NCBI GenBank assembly: GCA_026994795.1
Contig: JALWQB010000005.1
Coordinates: 1 to 32,501, forward strand
Source: Deltaproteobacteria bacterium
GTDB lineage: Bacteria > Desulfobacterota > Dissulfuribacteria > Dissulfuribacterales > Dissulfuribacteraceae
Length of the DNA: 32,501 bases
Reading direction: 5' to 3'
Below the pieces are notes generated by a model. The model was not told the origin of the DNA. It saw only the letters and a list, made by a program, of their open reading frames with translations, and searched no databases. The position numbers and the translations under genes are program-made. This document shows positions 6,929 through 15,612 of this stretch, piece by piece. How positions within the stretch are numbered: the stretch's first letter is position 1; each line of letters begins with the position of its first letter.

Positions 6929-8863
6929 CTATGTCTTATTCATATCAGCTATAGAAAGCCATTTATCAAATATAGGCATTATATTTCTTACAATTGGCTC
7001 TATATCCTCAGAAAGTGCATTTATCACCTCATGTTTTGGCCTCTTCTGCCTGATAAGCTCTATTATTTTATGCGCCGATTTGTGCAATTCATTGTGTATC
7101 GGGGTAAGCTCATTAATAATCTCTCTCTCTTGCGGAGTGGTTGGCTGATATTCATATAAGAACCTTCCAAGGGCGCACTTGTTGGGGTCAGTCTCAACCC
7201 TTGGCTCCTGATACTTAAATATAGCGCTCAATACATTGCCCACCCACATAAAATGCTGGTTCATTATCGCCTTTATTCTGCAATGAAGATATGAATTTTC
7301 TATAGCTATATCTACAGCAGATGGATCAACATCCGTCTCCTTACTGATCTCTTCCGCCTGTTCACTAATGGTAACAACGGCCTTTCTCGCCATCTCAAGA
7401 GAGCTTCCAAGTATAACAAATTCATCAGCGGCGCTGAGCAAGAGGTCGGTCTTCTCCTTTACAAGCCTTGCTCCGTCTGCGCCCTGCTCCACGCTCTCGT
7501 TTATCTCCCCTACAGTTGCGGTCTGCTCCTCAGTGGCGCTTGCGATGGTATTGGCAAGGTCATTGACCTCAGAGACGATTGAGGTAATAAGCTCCACAGA
7601 CTCCACCGCTGCCTTCGTATCCGTCTGAATTGCCTCAACCATTGCTGTAATCTCCTGAGTTGACTGGGCAGTCTGCTTCGCAAGCTCCTTTACCTCATTG
7701 GCCACAACTGCAAAGCCCTTTCCTGCCTCGCCCGCCCTTGCCGCCTCTATTGTGGCATTAAGGGCAAGCAGGTTTGTCTGCTCCGCAATGCTGTTAATCA
7801 CCTGAATGATATTATCTATCTTTTGAGAGCTTTCCCCGAGCCTTTGTATAATCTCAGATGATTCCTGCGCCCTCACCTGAGCCTCATTGGTCCTTTCCGC
7901 CGTTGTTGAGACGCTTTTTGCAATCTCGTTTGTGGCAATGGTCATTTCAGAGACAGATTTTGACACTGTCTCAAGGCTTTCCGCCGCCATTGTTGAGGCC
8001 TGGGAGACATCTTCCGCCATTTGATTGAGCTTATTGGAATGCTCCATAATCTGAGATGCGGAGTCCTGAACAACATTTTCAACGCCTTTAAGCGAATCAT
8101 TAGAGACAAATGTTGTAAGCATCTGGCTCCCTACAGTGGTAACAAGGCAGTTATACGCCCTGTTGAGCTTGCTTATCTCATCAGGCCCATTTATATCCAA
8201 TGTCTTATCAAAATGACCTTCAGACGCCCTTATAAGGACCGCCACTGCATTATTAAGAGGAGACAATACAAATTTTTTCAACAGTATAATGGAGATAACA
8301 AACAGGACGAACCCGATAAGGAGCATAACGACAAGAACCTCCAGTAAATAGGTAACCTTTTTATTATTTATAGATTCATAACGTTTTGTTACCGCATTCG
8401 CCTGCTTTAATAAAGGGATATTATTTTCTGTAATATAAGATATGGCCTTATCAATCTCTTCCTTATCTGAAGTGTCTTTTAAGGCAATAATGGCATTTTT
8501 AAATGGCATCCACATCTCTTTTAGCCGCCTTAGCTCTCTAATAAGCTCATCATCTGTTGGAGCGGCAATCTTCATCTCATCGCTCCCATTCATCAGCGCA
8601 TTGAGGCTCTTGTCAAATAGCCCCATAGACGCCTCTAAGCTGTTTAACCATTTCCCGTCCTTATTTGTTGTTATATATAAAAAGGATTCTTTTGCCATCT
8701 TTTGACTCAGCATCCTCTGCCTTCCCGAAACATTAATTGCAACAGCATCTCCCTTTTGCTTGGATACAGTAAAAAATATATAGGCCACAGAGATAAGGTC
8801 AGTCATAAATAATGTTGCAAGTAGCACACTGATAATAACTGAAATCTTATAAAAGCGCTTCAT
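6929..8863 (-). CDS. methyl-accepting chemotaxis protein with PilJ-type sensor and CZB domain
   Basis: A 644-residue chemoreceptor. TM1 spans about residues 8-33 and TM2 about 172-197. The periplasmic region between them contains [18 protein letters not shown] (43-60), the signature of the PilJ/NarX-like N-terminal sensor fold. A HAMP region follows (about 198-250), then a long helical signalling domain with the conserved hairpin [23 protein letters not shown] (361-383). The C-terminus holds a chemoreceptor zinc-binding (CZB) domain with likely ligands H537, C563 (KCALGRFL), H590 and H594. CZB domains bind zinc and have been tied to metal, pH or hypochlorite sensing. The start has AAAGGAGG 10 nt upstream. 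The gene is monocistronic and is preceded by a textbook FNR-type promoter. The absence of che genes nearby means it feeds a pathway encoded elsewhere. Confidence 0.95.
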   Translation of the reverse strand: MKRFYKISVIISVLLATLFMTDLISVAYIFFTVSKQKGDAVAINVSGRQRMLSQKMAKESFLYITTNKDGKWLNSLEASMGLFDKSLNALMNGSDEMKIAAPTDDELIRELRRLKEMWMPFKNAIIALKDTSDKEEIDKAISYITENNIPLLKQANAVTKRYESINNKKVTYLLEVLVVMLLIGFVLFVISIILLKKFVLSPLNNAVAVLIRASEGHFDKTLDINGPDEISKLNRAYNCLVTTVGSQMLTTFVSNDSLKGVENVVQDSASQIMEHSNKLNQMAEDVSQASTMAAESLETVSKSVSEMTIATNEIAKSVSTTAERTNEAQVRAQESSEIIQRLGESSQKIDNIIQVINSIAEQTNLLALNATIEAARAGEAGKGFAVVANEVKELAKQTAQSTQEITAMVEAIQTDTKAAVESVELITSIVSEVNDLANTIASATEEQTATVGEINESVEQGADGARLVKEKTDLLLSAADEFVILGSSLEMARKAVVTISEQAEEISKETDVDPSAVDIAIENSYLHCRIKAIMNQHFMWVGNVLSAIFKYQEPRVETDPNKCALGRFLYEYQPTTPQEREIINELTPIHNELHKSAHKIIELIRQKRPKHEVINALSEDIEPIVRNIMPIFDKWLSIADMNKT

Positions 8864-8994
8864 AATAAGAATACCTCCTTTAAACTGTTTTTAAACTTCC
8901 TTTTATTTTTTTAAAAAAACAAAATTTTAAATAAAATAAAAATATATTATATTTTAATTGATATTTATAAGCAATCTTTGTATCATTTCCCTTT

Positions 8995-9036
8995 ATTATA
9001 GCCCAATCCTCTAACACAACCATTGATTTATATCAA
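8995..9036 (-). promoter_or_regulatory. class II FNR/CRP-type promoter of the chemoreceptor gene
   Basis: A perfect FNR-consensus palindrome, TTGATTTATATCAA (9023-9036), stands 22 nt upstream of a perfect -10 TATAAT (minus strand, 8995-9000). The site centre falls about 41.5 nt before the predicted transcription start (near 8988), the standard position for class II activation, and there is no good -35 hexamer. The site overlaps the last codons of dus. The leader to the ATG is about 125 nt and very AT-rich. The regulator could be FNR or a relative such as DNR/NnrR. Confidence 0.75.
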
Positions 9037-9977
9037 GTATCAATAAAAAAATTTTTAATTTTTTTTACAAACGCCATGATTTCCTTGGAGCTCTCCATAT
9101 CAGCAAGCCTCATGCGGATAGCCTTCGCATTTTTAATGCCTTTTAAATAACGAAAAATATGTCGTTTTAGGGGATATATAGCGTCTTTTCCACCGTAAAA
9201 GCCGTTAATGTCTTCTAAGTGCCTAAGTATCTCGTCTTTATTCTCAATAATGGATATATCCTGTGATGGGACATCTTTACTGGCCTTTAGATGCTTAAAT
9301 ATCCAGGGCATTCCAATTGCGCCTCTTCCTATGAGCGCCCCATCTGCCCCTGATTGCGCAAGGCAGGCGTTCAGGGTCTCAAGGTCTATTACATCGCCGT
9401 TCGCCATAAACCTGATGTTAAGCGCATCACTTATTGGCCTCAGCCTGCGCCATAAAGGCTCCCCCCTAAACATCTGAGACTTTGTCCTTGCATGTATGGC
9501 TATTGAAGATACGCCTATTTTCTGGAGCCCTATTGAAAGCGGCAGGGCGTTAAGCTCCTTTTCAGACCACCCAAGCCTCATCTTTACGGTTACCGGCACA
9601 TCCACTGCCTTTAGCACAGCCTCAACAATCCTGAAGGCAAGGTCAGGGTCTCTCATAAGGGCAGAGCCCGCCCCCTGTCTCACTACCTTCTTTTCTGGAC
9701 ACCCCATATTTATATCTATGCCCCTCGCCCCAAGGTCAACGGCAATAATCGCTGCCTCTGCCATTACATTCGGGACGCTTCCCATCAACTGGGCATAGGT
9801 CATGGGCTCTTTGTCAATGTCCTTTAGCATACGCAATGTCTTTGGGGAGCGCCTTATAAGGGCATCAGAAGAAAGCATCTCCGTTATCGCGTAATCTGCG
9901 CCAAACCTGTAACAAAGCCTCCTGAAAGGGGCGTCAGTAAAAGAGACTAACGGTGATAAGGCGATTTTAATAGGCAT
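9033..9977 (-). CDS. dus: tRNA-dihydrouridine synthase (DusB-like)
   Basis: Dus enzymes use FMN and NADPH to reduce uridines in the tRNA D-loop. The 314-residue protein has the TIM-barrel start LSPLVSFTDAPFRRLCYRFGADYAITEM, the active-site segment DINMGCPEKKVVRQGAGSALM with catalytic C93, VKMRLGW, IHARTKSQMFRGEPLW, FMANGDVID and the FMN-phosphate segment GALIGRGAIGMPWIF. The small C-terminal helical domain is present. Length is normal. Which D-loop position it modifies cannot be read from the sequence; the layout is closest to DusB. Its final codons overlap the FNR-type site of the next gene. The 5' side faces recN, divergently, across a 256-bp gap. Confidence 0.95.
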   Translation of the reverse strand: MPIKIALSPLVSFTDAPFRRLCYRFGADYAITEMLSSDALIRRSPKTLRMLKDIDKEPMTYAQLMGSVPNVMAEAAIIAVDLGARGIDINMGCPEKKVVRQGAGSALMRDPDLAFRIVEAVLKAVDVPVTVKMRLGWSEKELNALPLSIGLQKIGVSSIAIHARTKSQMFRGEPLWRRLRPISDALNIRFMANGDVIDLETLNACLAQSGADGALIGRGAIGMPWIFKHLKASKDVPSQDISIIENKDEILRHLEDINGFYGGKDAIYPLKRHIFRYLKGIKNAKAIRMRLADMESSKEIMAFVKKIKNFFIDT

Positions 9978-9998
9978 TTTCGCTATTGGTCATCAGAT

Positions 9999-10031
9999 AT
10001 TAAACCCAAATCCCTCACGGCAAAAGGGGGC
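9999..10031 (-). repeat. dispersed intergenic motif, copy 5
   Basis: Just upstream of dus, AAACCCAAATCCCTCACGG followed by CAAAAGGGGG matches the reverse of copy 1 (TTTTGCCGTGCAGGATTTAG) with a few changes. Confidence 0.45.
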
Positions 10032-10131
10032 AAATTCCAATTTCATTAAATTAACCATGAACCATGCTCAGGATTAATTGTCAATATGCGGCCCCCTCGC
10101 ACAAACAATATAATAACCCGATAAATCCATA

Positions 10132-10160
10132 TTGATTTGAAAGAGAACTACGTTTATCAT
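10132..10160 (+). promoter_or_regulatory. probable recN promoter
   Basis: TTGATT (10132-10137) and TATCAT (10155-10160) are exactly 17 nt apart and lie about 75 nt upstream of the recN ATG. I see no convincing LexA box, although recN is often SOS-controlled. Confidence 0.4.
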
Positions 10161-10233
10161 ATTCGCTGTTAATCAGATTCAGACCGAACAGGCAACAACA
10201 GTCACTAATAATCATTTTGAACTAAAAGGCCTT

Positions 10234-11919
10234 ATGTTAAGGGAACTTATACTTGAAAACTTTATACTTATCCGCTCGCTCCATCTAAACCTTAAAAAGG
10301 GCTTTACTGTCTTTACCGGCGAGACAGGCGCGGGGAAAAGCCTCCTTGTGAGGGCGATGAAACTCCTAATGGGCCAGAGATATACAGGGGAACTGCTGTC
10401 AAATGACGCCCGGCAGCTCACCATCCAGGGGGTATTTGAAATAGATGAAGAAAAGAGAGGCTCACTTGCTGAAATAGGCATTACAATAGATGATAACATT
10501 TTGATAATAAAAAGGATATTTTCAAAAGACAAACCCTCAAGAACATATATAAACGGCATGGCGGTTACGCTTTCTGAGTTGAAGCAGGTTGCTTGCGGGT
10601 TATTGAGCATAGCGGGGCAGCATGAATACCACGGGCTGTTAAAAAGCGACGCCCACTATGACTGGCTTGATATGTTTGGCGGCCTTATGGAATTAAGGAG
10701 AGAAGTCTCTCGCTTATACAATGATGTAAGGTCTCTTGAAGGGCAAAGGGATGAACTTTTATCCCGTCTTGAAGCAGTTAATGAAAAGAGGCAGATTTTG
10801 ACTGATAAGATAAAGGAGATAGAGGCAGTAGCGCCGCAAGAAGGAGAGGATGATAGGATTGAGGGGGAGCTTTCAACGCTTAAAGAGGCATCTTTATTAA
10901 AAGAGCTTTCATACGCTGCATATAACCTCTTATACGGGATGAACAACTCCTGTGAAGGGCTCCTCTCAAGGGCGCTGGAGACGGTGGAGAGGCTTTCTGA
11001 TATTGACGAAAACGCGCTTTCTCTTGCAGGGCGCATAGACTCGGCCCTTACTGAGATAAAGGACATTGCATTTGAGCTTCAGCGCTATCATGATTCAATA
11101 AGGGATGATGCATACAGGATTGAGGAGCTTGAGGCAAGGCTTAATGCCATAAGACGACTGTTATTAAGGCACGGGCCTACAATAGAGGACTGTTTGAAGA
11201 CAAAAGAGGAGATGGAAAAGGAGCTTATTGAGCTTAAAAAGCCTCAAAAGGCAGTCGCCTCCATTGAAGATGAGCTGTCTAAAAAGAGGCGGCATCTTTT
11301 AAGGCTTGCAAAGGAGCTGTCAGAAAAGAGGAAAGAGGCATCAATTGCTCTTGAAAAAAGGGTTAATAAAGGGCTTAAAGGGCTTTTTACGCACAAGTGC
11401 GCCTTTTTTATAGTTGTTGATACGCCAGTAGATATCACTGATAGTAATATCGGGCAGTTTGGCATTGATAAGGTGAGATTTATGTTCAGCCCCAATACCG
11501 GCATAGAGCCGATGCCAATTGAAAAGATTGCATCCGGAGGGGAGCTGTCACGGGTAATGCTTGCGTTAAGGATCGCCCTTTCTGACAAGCTCCAGACAGG
11601 GACAATCCTCTTTGACGAGATTGATGCAGGCATTGGCGGAAAGACTGCAAACTTTATAGGAGAAAGGCTCAAGTTGCTTGGAAAGACCATGCAGGTCATG
11701 TGCGTATCACACTTTCCGCAGGTTGCGGCAATGGCGGACAATCATTTTAAGGTCATAAAAGAGATAAGGGGAGAGAGGACAGAGACCAGCATTATTGAGC
11801 TGAAAGAGAAGAAACAAAGGCTAAGTGAGTTTACAAGGATGCTCGGGGCTGAGACTGAAGAGGCAAAGGAATACGCAAACTTTCTCATTAAACGGGGGAT
11901 GGAAGCTAAGTGTCAGTAA
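10234..11919 (+). CDS. recN: DNA repair protein RecN
   Basis: RecN is an SMC-like ATPase that gathers DNA ends at double-strand breaks. The 561-residue protein begins with the standard LRELILENFILI strand pair, then Walker A GETGAGKS (29-36). The middle is long coiled coil, with heptads around residues 155-215 and 280-375. The ABC signature IASGGELSRVMLAL and Walker B TILFDEIDAGIGGKTA follow in the C-terminal head, with the VSHFPQVAA switch. Length fits the family. The 3' end overlaps the start of the PP-loop gene by 10 bp, so the two are probably co-transcribed and translationally coupled. Confidence 0.97.
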   Translation: MLRELILENFILIRSLHLNLKKGFTVFTGETGAGKSLLVRAMKLLMGQRYTGELLSNDARQLTIQGVFEIDEEKRGSLAEIGITIDDNILIIKRIFSKDKPSRTYINGMAVTLSELKQVACGLLSIAGQHEYHGLLKSDAHYDWLDMFGGLMELRREVSRLYNDVRSLEGQRDELLSRLEAVNEKRQILTDKIKEIEAVAPQEGEDDRIEGELSTLKEASLLKELSYAAYNLLYGMNNSCEGLLSRALETVERLSDIDENALSLAGRIDSALTEIKDIAFELQRYHDSIRDDAYRIEELEARLNAIRRLLLRHGPTIEDCLKTKEEMEKELIELKKPQKAVASIEDELSKKRRHLLRLAKELSEKRKEASIALEKRVNKGLKGLFTHKCAFFIVVDTPVDITDSNIGQFGIDKVRFMFSPNTGIEPMPIEKIASGGELSRVMLALRIALSDKLQTGTILFDEIDAGIGGKTANFIGERLKLLGKTMQVMCVSHFPQVAAMADNHFKVIKEIRGERTETSIIELKEKKQRLSEFTRMLGAETEEAKEYANFLIKRGMEAKCQ

Positions 11920-12923
11920 GGGCGCTTTTATTGTTCTCAGGCGGTCTTGACAGCATACTATCAGCAAAGGTCCTTGAGGCTCAGGGTATAGAGGTGATAT
12001 GCCTTAAATTCGCCACCCCGTTTTTTTCTGCGCGGGCAATAACTGATATAGATGGAACGGATAAAAGGGCAAGTAGAAAATACGGGCTTAACATAAAGAT
12101 AATTGACATAAGCAAGGACTTTATAAATATGCTCTATTCTCCGCCTCATGGATATGGCAAGTGCCTGAACCCATGCCTTGACTGTAAGATACTTATGATA
12201 AAAAAGGCGCTTGGCCTTATGGATGTATATGGGGCATCCTTTATTGCCACAGGAGAGGTAATAGGCCAGAGGCCAATGAGCCAAAGGAGGGATGCAATGA
12301 GGATTATTGAACGGGATAGCGGCGCAGAGGGGCTCCTTGTGCGCCCGCTCTGCGCAAAGAGCCTTGCCCCGACAAGGGCGGAGATTGAAGGGCTTGTCAA
12401 AAGAGACGGCTTAATGGCGCTCTCAGGCAGAGGCAGAAAAGAACAGATAAGGCTTGCAAGAGAGTTCGGCGTCAAAGATTACCCTGCCCCTGCAGGCGGA
12501 TGCGTGCTTACTGACCCCATCCTTTCAAAAAGATTCAAAAAGATTATGTCCATATATAAAGACAATATAACGCCTAACGACTTTCTGCTCGCGCAGGTCG
12601 GAAGGCACTTTTTTCTTGATACAGGCAGCGGCGTTCATCATTGGCTCATAATAGGGAGGGACCAGAGAGAGAATAAAAAGATTGAGGCATTAAAAAGAAT
12701 GGGGGATATATTGATGACCGCTGAAAATGCCCCTTCTCCCACTGCTATCGTAAGGCGCTTTAGAGATAATAACCAGATGGCTGATAAATATACAGGCGGC
12801 CATTTTGGCGATATTGAGGATATTAAAGATATTGAGGATATTAAAGATATATTTTTAAGATATATTAAAAAGGGAAGGGATAAGGCAGTCTTAAGGATAG
12901 AAAGAGTAGGGTCTCTCCCCTAA
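11910..12923 (+). CDS. PP-loop ATPase, tRNA-thiolation-like, with NFACT-R-like C-terminus
   Basis: A 337-residue protein whose N-terminal half is a PP-loop ATPase (SGGLDS at 10-15), as in the tRNA sulfur-transfer enzymes ThiI and MnmA. It carries C85-x3-C89-x2-C92 in GKCLNPCLDCK and C198 in PAPAGGCVLTD. The LNPC-x2-C motif plus a distant Cys mirrors the cysteine layout of MnmA, so an Fe-S or persulfide-dependent thiolation is likely. The C-terminal part (FLLAQVGRHFFLDTGSGVHHWLIIGRD) resembles the NFACT-R RNA-binding domain. Databases often label such proteins ThiI, but the THUMP and rhodanese domains are absent, so I give no symbol. GTG start; overlaps recN by 10 bp and the convergent mtaB by 4 bp. 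An 18-bp duplication lies near the C-terminus. Confidence 0.85.
   Translation: MSVRALLLFSGGLDSILSAKVLEAQGIEVICLKFATPFFSARAITDIDGTDKRASRKYGLNIKIIDISKDFINMLYSPPHGYGKCLNPCLDCKILMIKKALGLMDVYGASFIATGEVIGQRPMSQRRDAMRIIERDSGAEGLLVRPLCAKSLAPTRAEIEGLVKRDGLMALSGRGRKEQIRLAREFGVKDYPAPAGGCVLTDPILSKRFKKIMSIYKDNITPNDFLLAQVGRHFFLDTGSGVHHWLIIGRDQRENKKIEALKRMGDILMTAENAPSPTAIVRRFRDNNQMADKYTGGHFGDIEDIKDIEDIKDIFLRYIKKGRDKAVLRIERVGSLP
12810..12850 (+). repeat. in-gene tandem duplication (18-bp unit)
   Basis: GATATTGAGGATATTAAA occurs twice in tandem (12810-12827 and 12828-12845), with the start of a third copy. It encodes a DIEDIK repeat in the C-terminal region of the PP-loop protein and keeps the frame. Confidence 0.85.
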
Positions 12924-14287
12924 AAACATCTCAAGCTCCCTGTTAAAAAGAGAGGCTCTTTACTGATCCCCTCAACCCTTGCCACTGCCTCTTTATTTAT
13001 AAGGCCCTCTATCACAACAACCTCATTATTATCCTTATCCATGCCCCTGCCAAAATCTCTGTCAATATCTACGCATACATACAAATAATTTTCTGTATAA
13101 CCCGACATCGCGCCCCTTTTATAATCAATGGTCTCAGGCAAAAACACAACATCCCTTCCGATAAAGGAGGAGTAAAAGGCCATCTTTTTTCTATAGCCAA
13201 TCTCCCTTATCGCCTTACAGCGCCTCTTTTTCTCTTTCTTGTCAACTGTCTCCTTAAACCCGTACGCCCTTGTGCCGGGCCTTTTAGAAAACGGAAACAC
13301 ATGGAGATAGGTTACAGGGCTCTTTTCTATAACCTCTATAGTCTTTAAAAAATCCTGTTCTTCCTCATTGCAAAACCCAACAAGGACATCTGCGCCGATA
13401 GAGGCGTCTGGCATAAGGCGCCTTATTGAAAGGGTCTTTTCTATAAACATCTCAGGGTCATAATCCCTTGACATCGCCCTTAGAACCCTTTTGCTCCCGC
13501 TCTGAAGCGGGATATGAAGGTGTTTGCAGATGTTATCCCTCTCCTCTATAAGCGATATAAGCCCATCTGTGAGCTCTTTTGGCTCTATTGAGCTTAACCT
13601 GAACCTTATGCCCCTAAAACGTGAGCTAAGGGTATCTATTAAGGATAACAGATCTAAATCTTTATCAGCAAGGTCTTTTCCATAACAGCCTATATGGGTG
13701 CCGGTAACTACGACCTCCTTTATACCGGCGTCATCATATCTTTTGACCTGCTCTATTGCCCTATTAAGAGAAAGGCTCTTAGACCTGCCCCTCGCATACG
13801 GGACAATGCAATAGGAGCAAAAGGCATCGCAGCCGTCCTGCACCCTTAAATATGCCCTTGTCCTCTCACCTTGCGGCCTTGAAAGGCTAAATGGGTGTAT
13901 CGGGCTCTGCTTGAAGATATCGCCAACAAATATCTCCAAGCACTCCATTGAGGGGGGTTCTAAGTCTAAGAGCCTTGTTTTCTGGTCATTTCCAATAACG
14001 CATACAGAGGCGTCAACTGAGTCAACTATCTCCCAAGGGGCTATCTGGGCATAACACCCTGTAACAATGACCTTTGCATGCGGATTGCGCCTTATGGCCT
14101 TTCTAATCGCCTGCCTTGCCTGATAACATGCCCGAGACGTAACAGCGCAGGTATTTATAATAAACACATCAAAATCATCATCAAATGAAGATACAAGAGA
14201 ATGACCCTTTTTCTTAATCCCCTCTTCTATGGCCTGTGATTCAAACTGATTTACCTTGCATCCAAGCGTAAACAGCTTTATCCGCAT
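12920..14287 (-). CDS. mtaB: tRNA (N6-threonylcarbamoyladenosine-2)-methylthiotransferase
   Basis: MtaB turns t6A37 into ms2t6A in tRNAs reading ANN codons, using two [4Fe-4S] clusters and SAM. The 455-residue protein has the UPF0004 domain with C10 (FTLGCKVNQFES), C47 (NTCAVT) and C78 (VTGCYAQ). The radical-SAM motif C153-x3-C157-x2-C160 (CDAFCSYC) follows, with VTGTHIGCYG and the HIPLQSGS segment. The C-terminal TRAM-like region is weak. The VNQFES signature and TGTHIG favour MtaB over MiaB or RimO. Its start overlaps the end of mnmA by 10 bp, with GGAGG 9 nt upstream of the ATG, so the pair forms a tRNA-modification operon. Confidence 0.95.
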   Translation of the reverse strand: MRIKLFTLGCKVNQFESQAIEEGIKKKGHSLVSSFDDDFDVFIINTCAVTSRACYQARQAIRKAIRRNPHAKVIVTGCYAQIAPWEIVDSVDASVCVIGNDQKTRLLDLEPPSMECLEIFVGDIFKQSPIHPFSLSRPQGERTRAYLRVQDGCDAFCSYCIVPYARGRSKSLSLNRAIEQVKRYDDAGIKEVVVTGTHIGCYGKDLADKDLDLLSLIDTLSSRFRGIRFRLSSIEPKELTDGLISLIEERDNICKHLHIPLQSGSKRVLRAMSRDYDPEMFIEKTLSIRRLMPDASIGADVLVGFCNEEEQDFLKTIEVIEKSPVTYLHVFPFSKRPGTRAYGFKETVDKKEKKRRCKAIREIGYRKKMAFYSSFIGRDVVFLPETIDYKRGAMSGYTENYLYVCVDIDRDFGRGMDKDNNEVVVIEGLINKEAVARVEGISKEPLFLTGSLRCF

Positions 14288-15450
14288 ATAATGCCGCCTC
14301 CGACCACAACATCATTCCAGTAAAAGACAGCGGACTGACCAGCAGTAATAGCAGATTGACTCTCAAAAAAATGCACCCGGCACCTGCTGCCACCCTCTCC
14401 TGCATCATCTGGCCTGCAAGAAGTTATCGCCCCCTCTTCATCTTTTGTCGCCTCATCCATCATCTCAATACGGGCAGGCGCCCCATGATGACGAGACCTT
14501 ATCTTTACTAATACATTATTAGATATAGTCAAGGCCATCCCGTATGGCACAAGCCAATTTATATCCCTTACCTCCATAGCGTTAGAAAACGTATGCTCCT
14601 TGTGCCCTACATATAATATGTTGTCTCCGATATCCATCCCTATTACATAATATGGCCTTTTACCAGCTATATTAATCCCTCGTCTCTGTCCAATAGTATA
14701 GTTCCATAACCCTTGATGCCTTCCAATCACCTCTCCTGTGGGCTTAAACACAATATCGCCCTCTCTTGCGCCAAGATACTTGACTAAAAACCTCCTGTAA
14801 TCCCCGTCAATGAAGCATACCTCCTGGCTCTCTTTATGCGCCAGCTCCAATATGCCTGAGCGCCTCACAATATCAACGACCTGCGTTTTGGTCATATCAG
14901 ATAATGGAAAGATAATATCCTTTAACCAGCGGCGCTTGAGCCTGTACAGAAAATAACTCTGGTCTTTCTGCCTGTCTCCTGCCCGTTTTAAAATCCATAA
15001 GGGGCTGCAATAATCTGAACTGGATGAATTATCAGCATTTATTATCCCTTTTAAACCATTCCATAACTTATGTCTTCTCTCTATCCTTGCATAATGACCT
15101 GTTGAAAAGGCATCTGCGCCTATCTCTTCCTTTAACCTCATTCCGTATGAAAATTTTATAACAGGATTACAGATAACGCATGGATTTGGCGTAAGCCCAT
15201 TTCTGTAACTATCTTTAAAATAGGCGATGACCTCTCTATAAAACTCCTGAGATACATCCAAGACATATAGCCTTATTCCAAGCCTTGAGGCGATCTCCCC
15301 TACCCTCTCCTCATGATTATACTCATTCTCGAGAGGCATCCTTAAATAAAGCCCTGCAACCTCCCAGCCTGCCTCCTTTAACAAAATGGATGCCGCAGCG
15401 CTGTCAACCCCGCCTGACATCGCCACAAGGCATAGCTTGCTCTTTAACAA
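14278..15450 (-). CDS. mnmA: tRNA-specific 2-thiouridylase MnmA
   Basis: MnmA adds sulfur to C2 of U34 in Lys, Glu and Gln tRNAs after ATP activation. The 390-residue protein has PP-loop SGGVDS (12-17), STGHYARI, DQSYFLYRL and the tRNA-binding C-terminal barrel (NYTIGQRRGI, PYYVIG, KIRSRHHGAPA). Catalytic cysteines are C94 in NPCVICNPVIKF and C212 in SQEVCFID. C91 adds a CxxC, the three-cysteine layout reported for Fe-S-type MnmA. Residues 140-165 contain a short Ser-rich insert. The start is TTG with AGGAG 6 nt upstream, and it has a good promoter of its own. It is the first gene of the mnmA-mtaB pair. Confidence 0.96.
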   Translation of the reverse strand: MLKSKLCLVAMSGGVDSAAASILLKEAGWEVAGLYLRMPLENEYNHEERVGEIASRLGIRLYVLDVSQEFYREVIAYFKDSYRNGLTPNPCVICNPVIKFSYGMRLKEEIGADAFSTGHYARIERRHKLWNGLKGIINADNSSSSDYCSPLWILKRAGDRQKDQSYFLYRLKRRWLKDIIFPLSDMTKTQVVDIVRRSGILELAHKESQEVCFIDGDYRRFLVKYLGAREGDIVFKPTGEVIGRHQGLWNYTIGQRRGINIAGKRPYYVIGMDIGDNILYVGHKEHTFSNAMEVRDINWLVPYGMALTISNNVLVKIRSRHHGAPARIEMMDEATKDEEGAITSCRPDDAGEGGSRCRVHFFESQSAITAGQSAVFYWNDVVVGGGIICG

Positions 15451-15481
15451 TTATATCTCCTATACAACGATTATACTCAAC

Positions 15482-15510
15482 ATCATAATTATATTCAGGG
15501 GATTAGACAA
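15482..15510 (-). promoter_or_regulatory. promoter of mnmA-mtaB
   Basis: On the minus strand, TTGTCT (15505-15510) and TATGAT (15482-15487) are 17 nt apart, placing the start of transcription about 25 nt before the TTG codon of mnmA. Confidence 0.5.
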
Positions 15511-15612
15511 GGGAAACAGGCCGGAATCATTTCTATAGACAATTCCTTCAATGTCATATATGCTATATCCCGAATCTGAAACGCGGCTATTTTGGATGAG
15601 CTTGAGGGTAAT

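Noticed and set aside
6713-7159. Plus-strand frame overlapping the chemoreceptor 3' end
   Set aside because: Most of it is antisense to the CZB domain coding region, with no ribosome-binding site.
10141-10205. Possible LexA/SOS box upstream of recN
   Set aside because: A CTGT and an ACAG occur but are spaced too far apart, and the GAAC-N4 partner half-site does not match.
10212-11741. Several minus-strand open frames opposite recN
   Set aside because: They are Ser/Leu-rich shadows of the recN coding sequence without starts or similarity.
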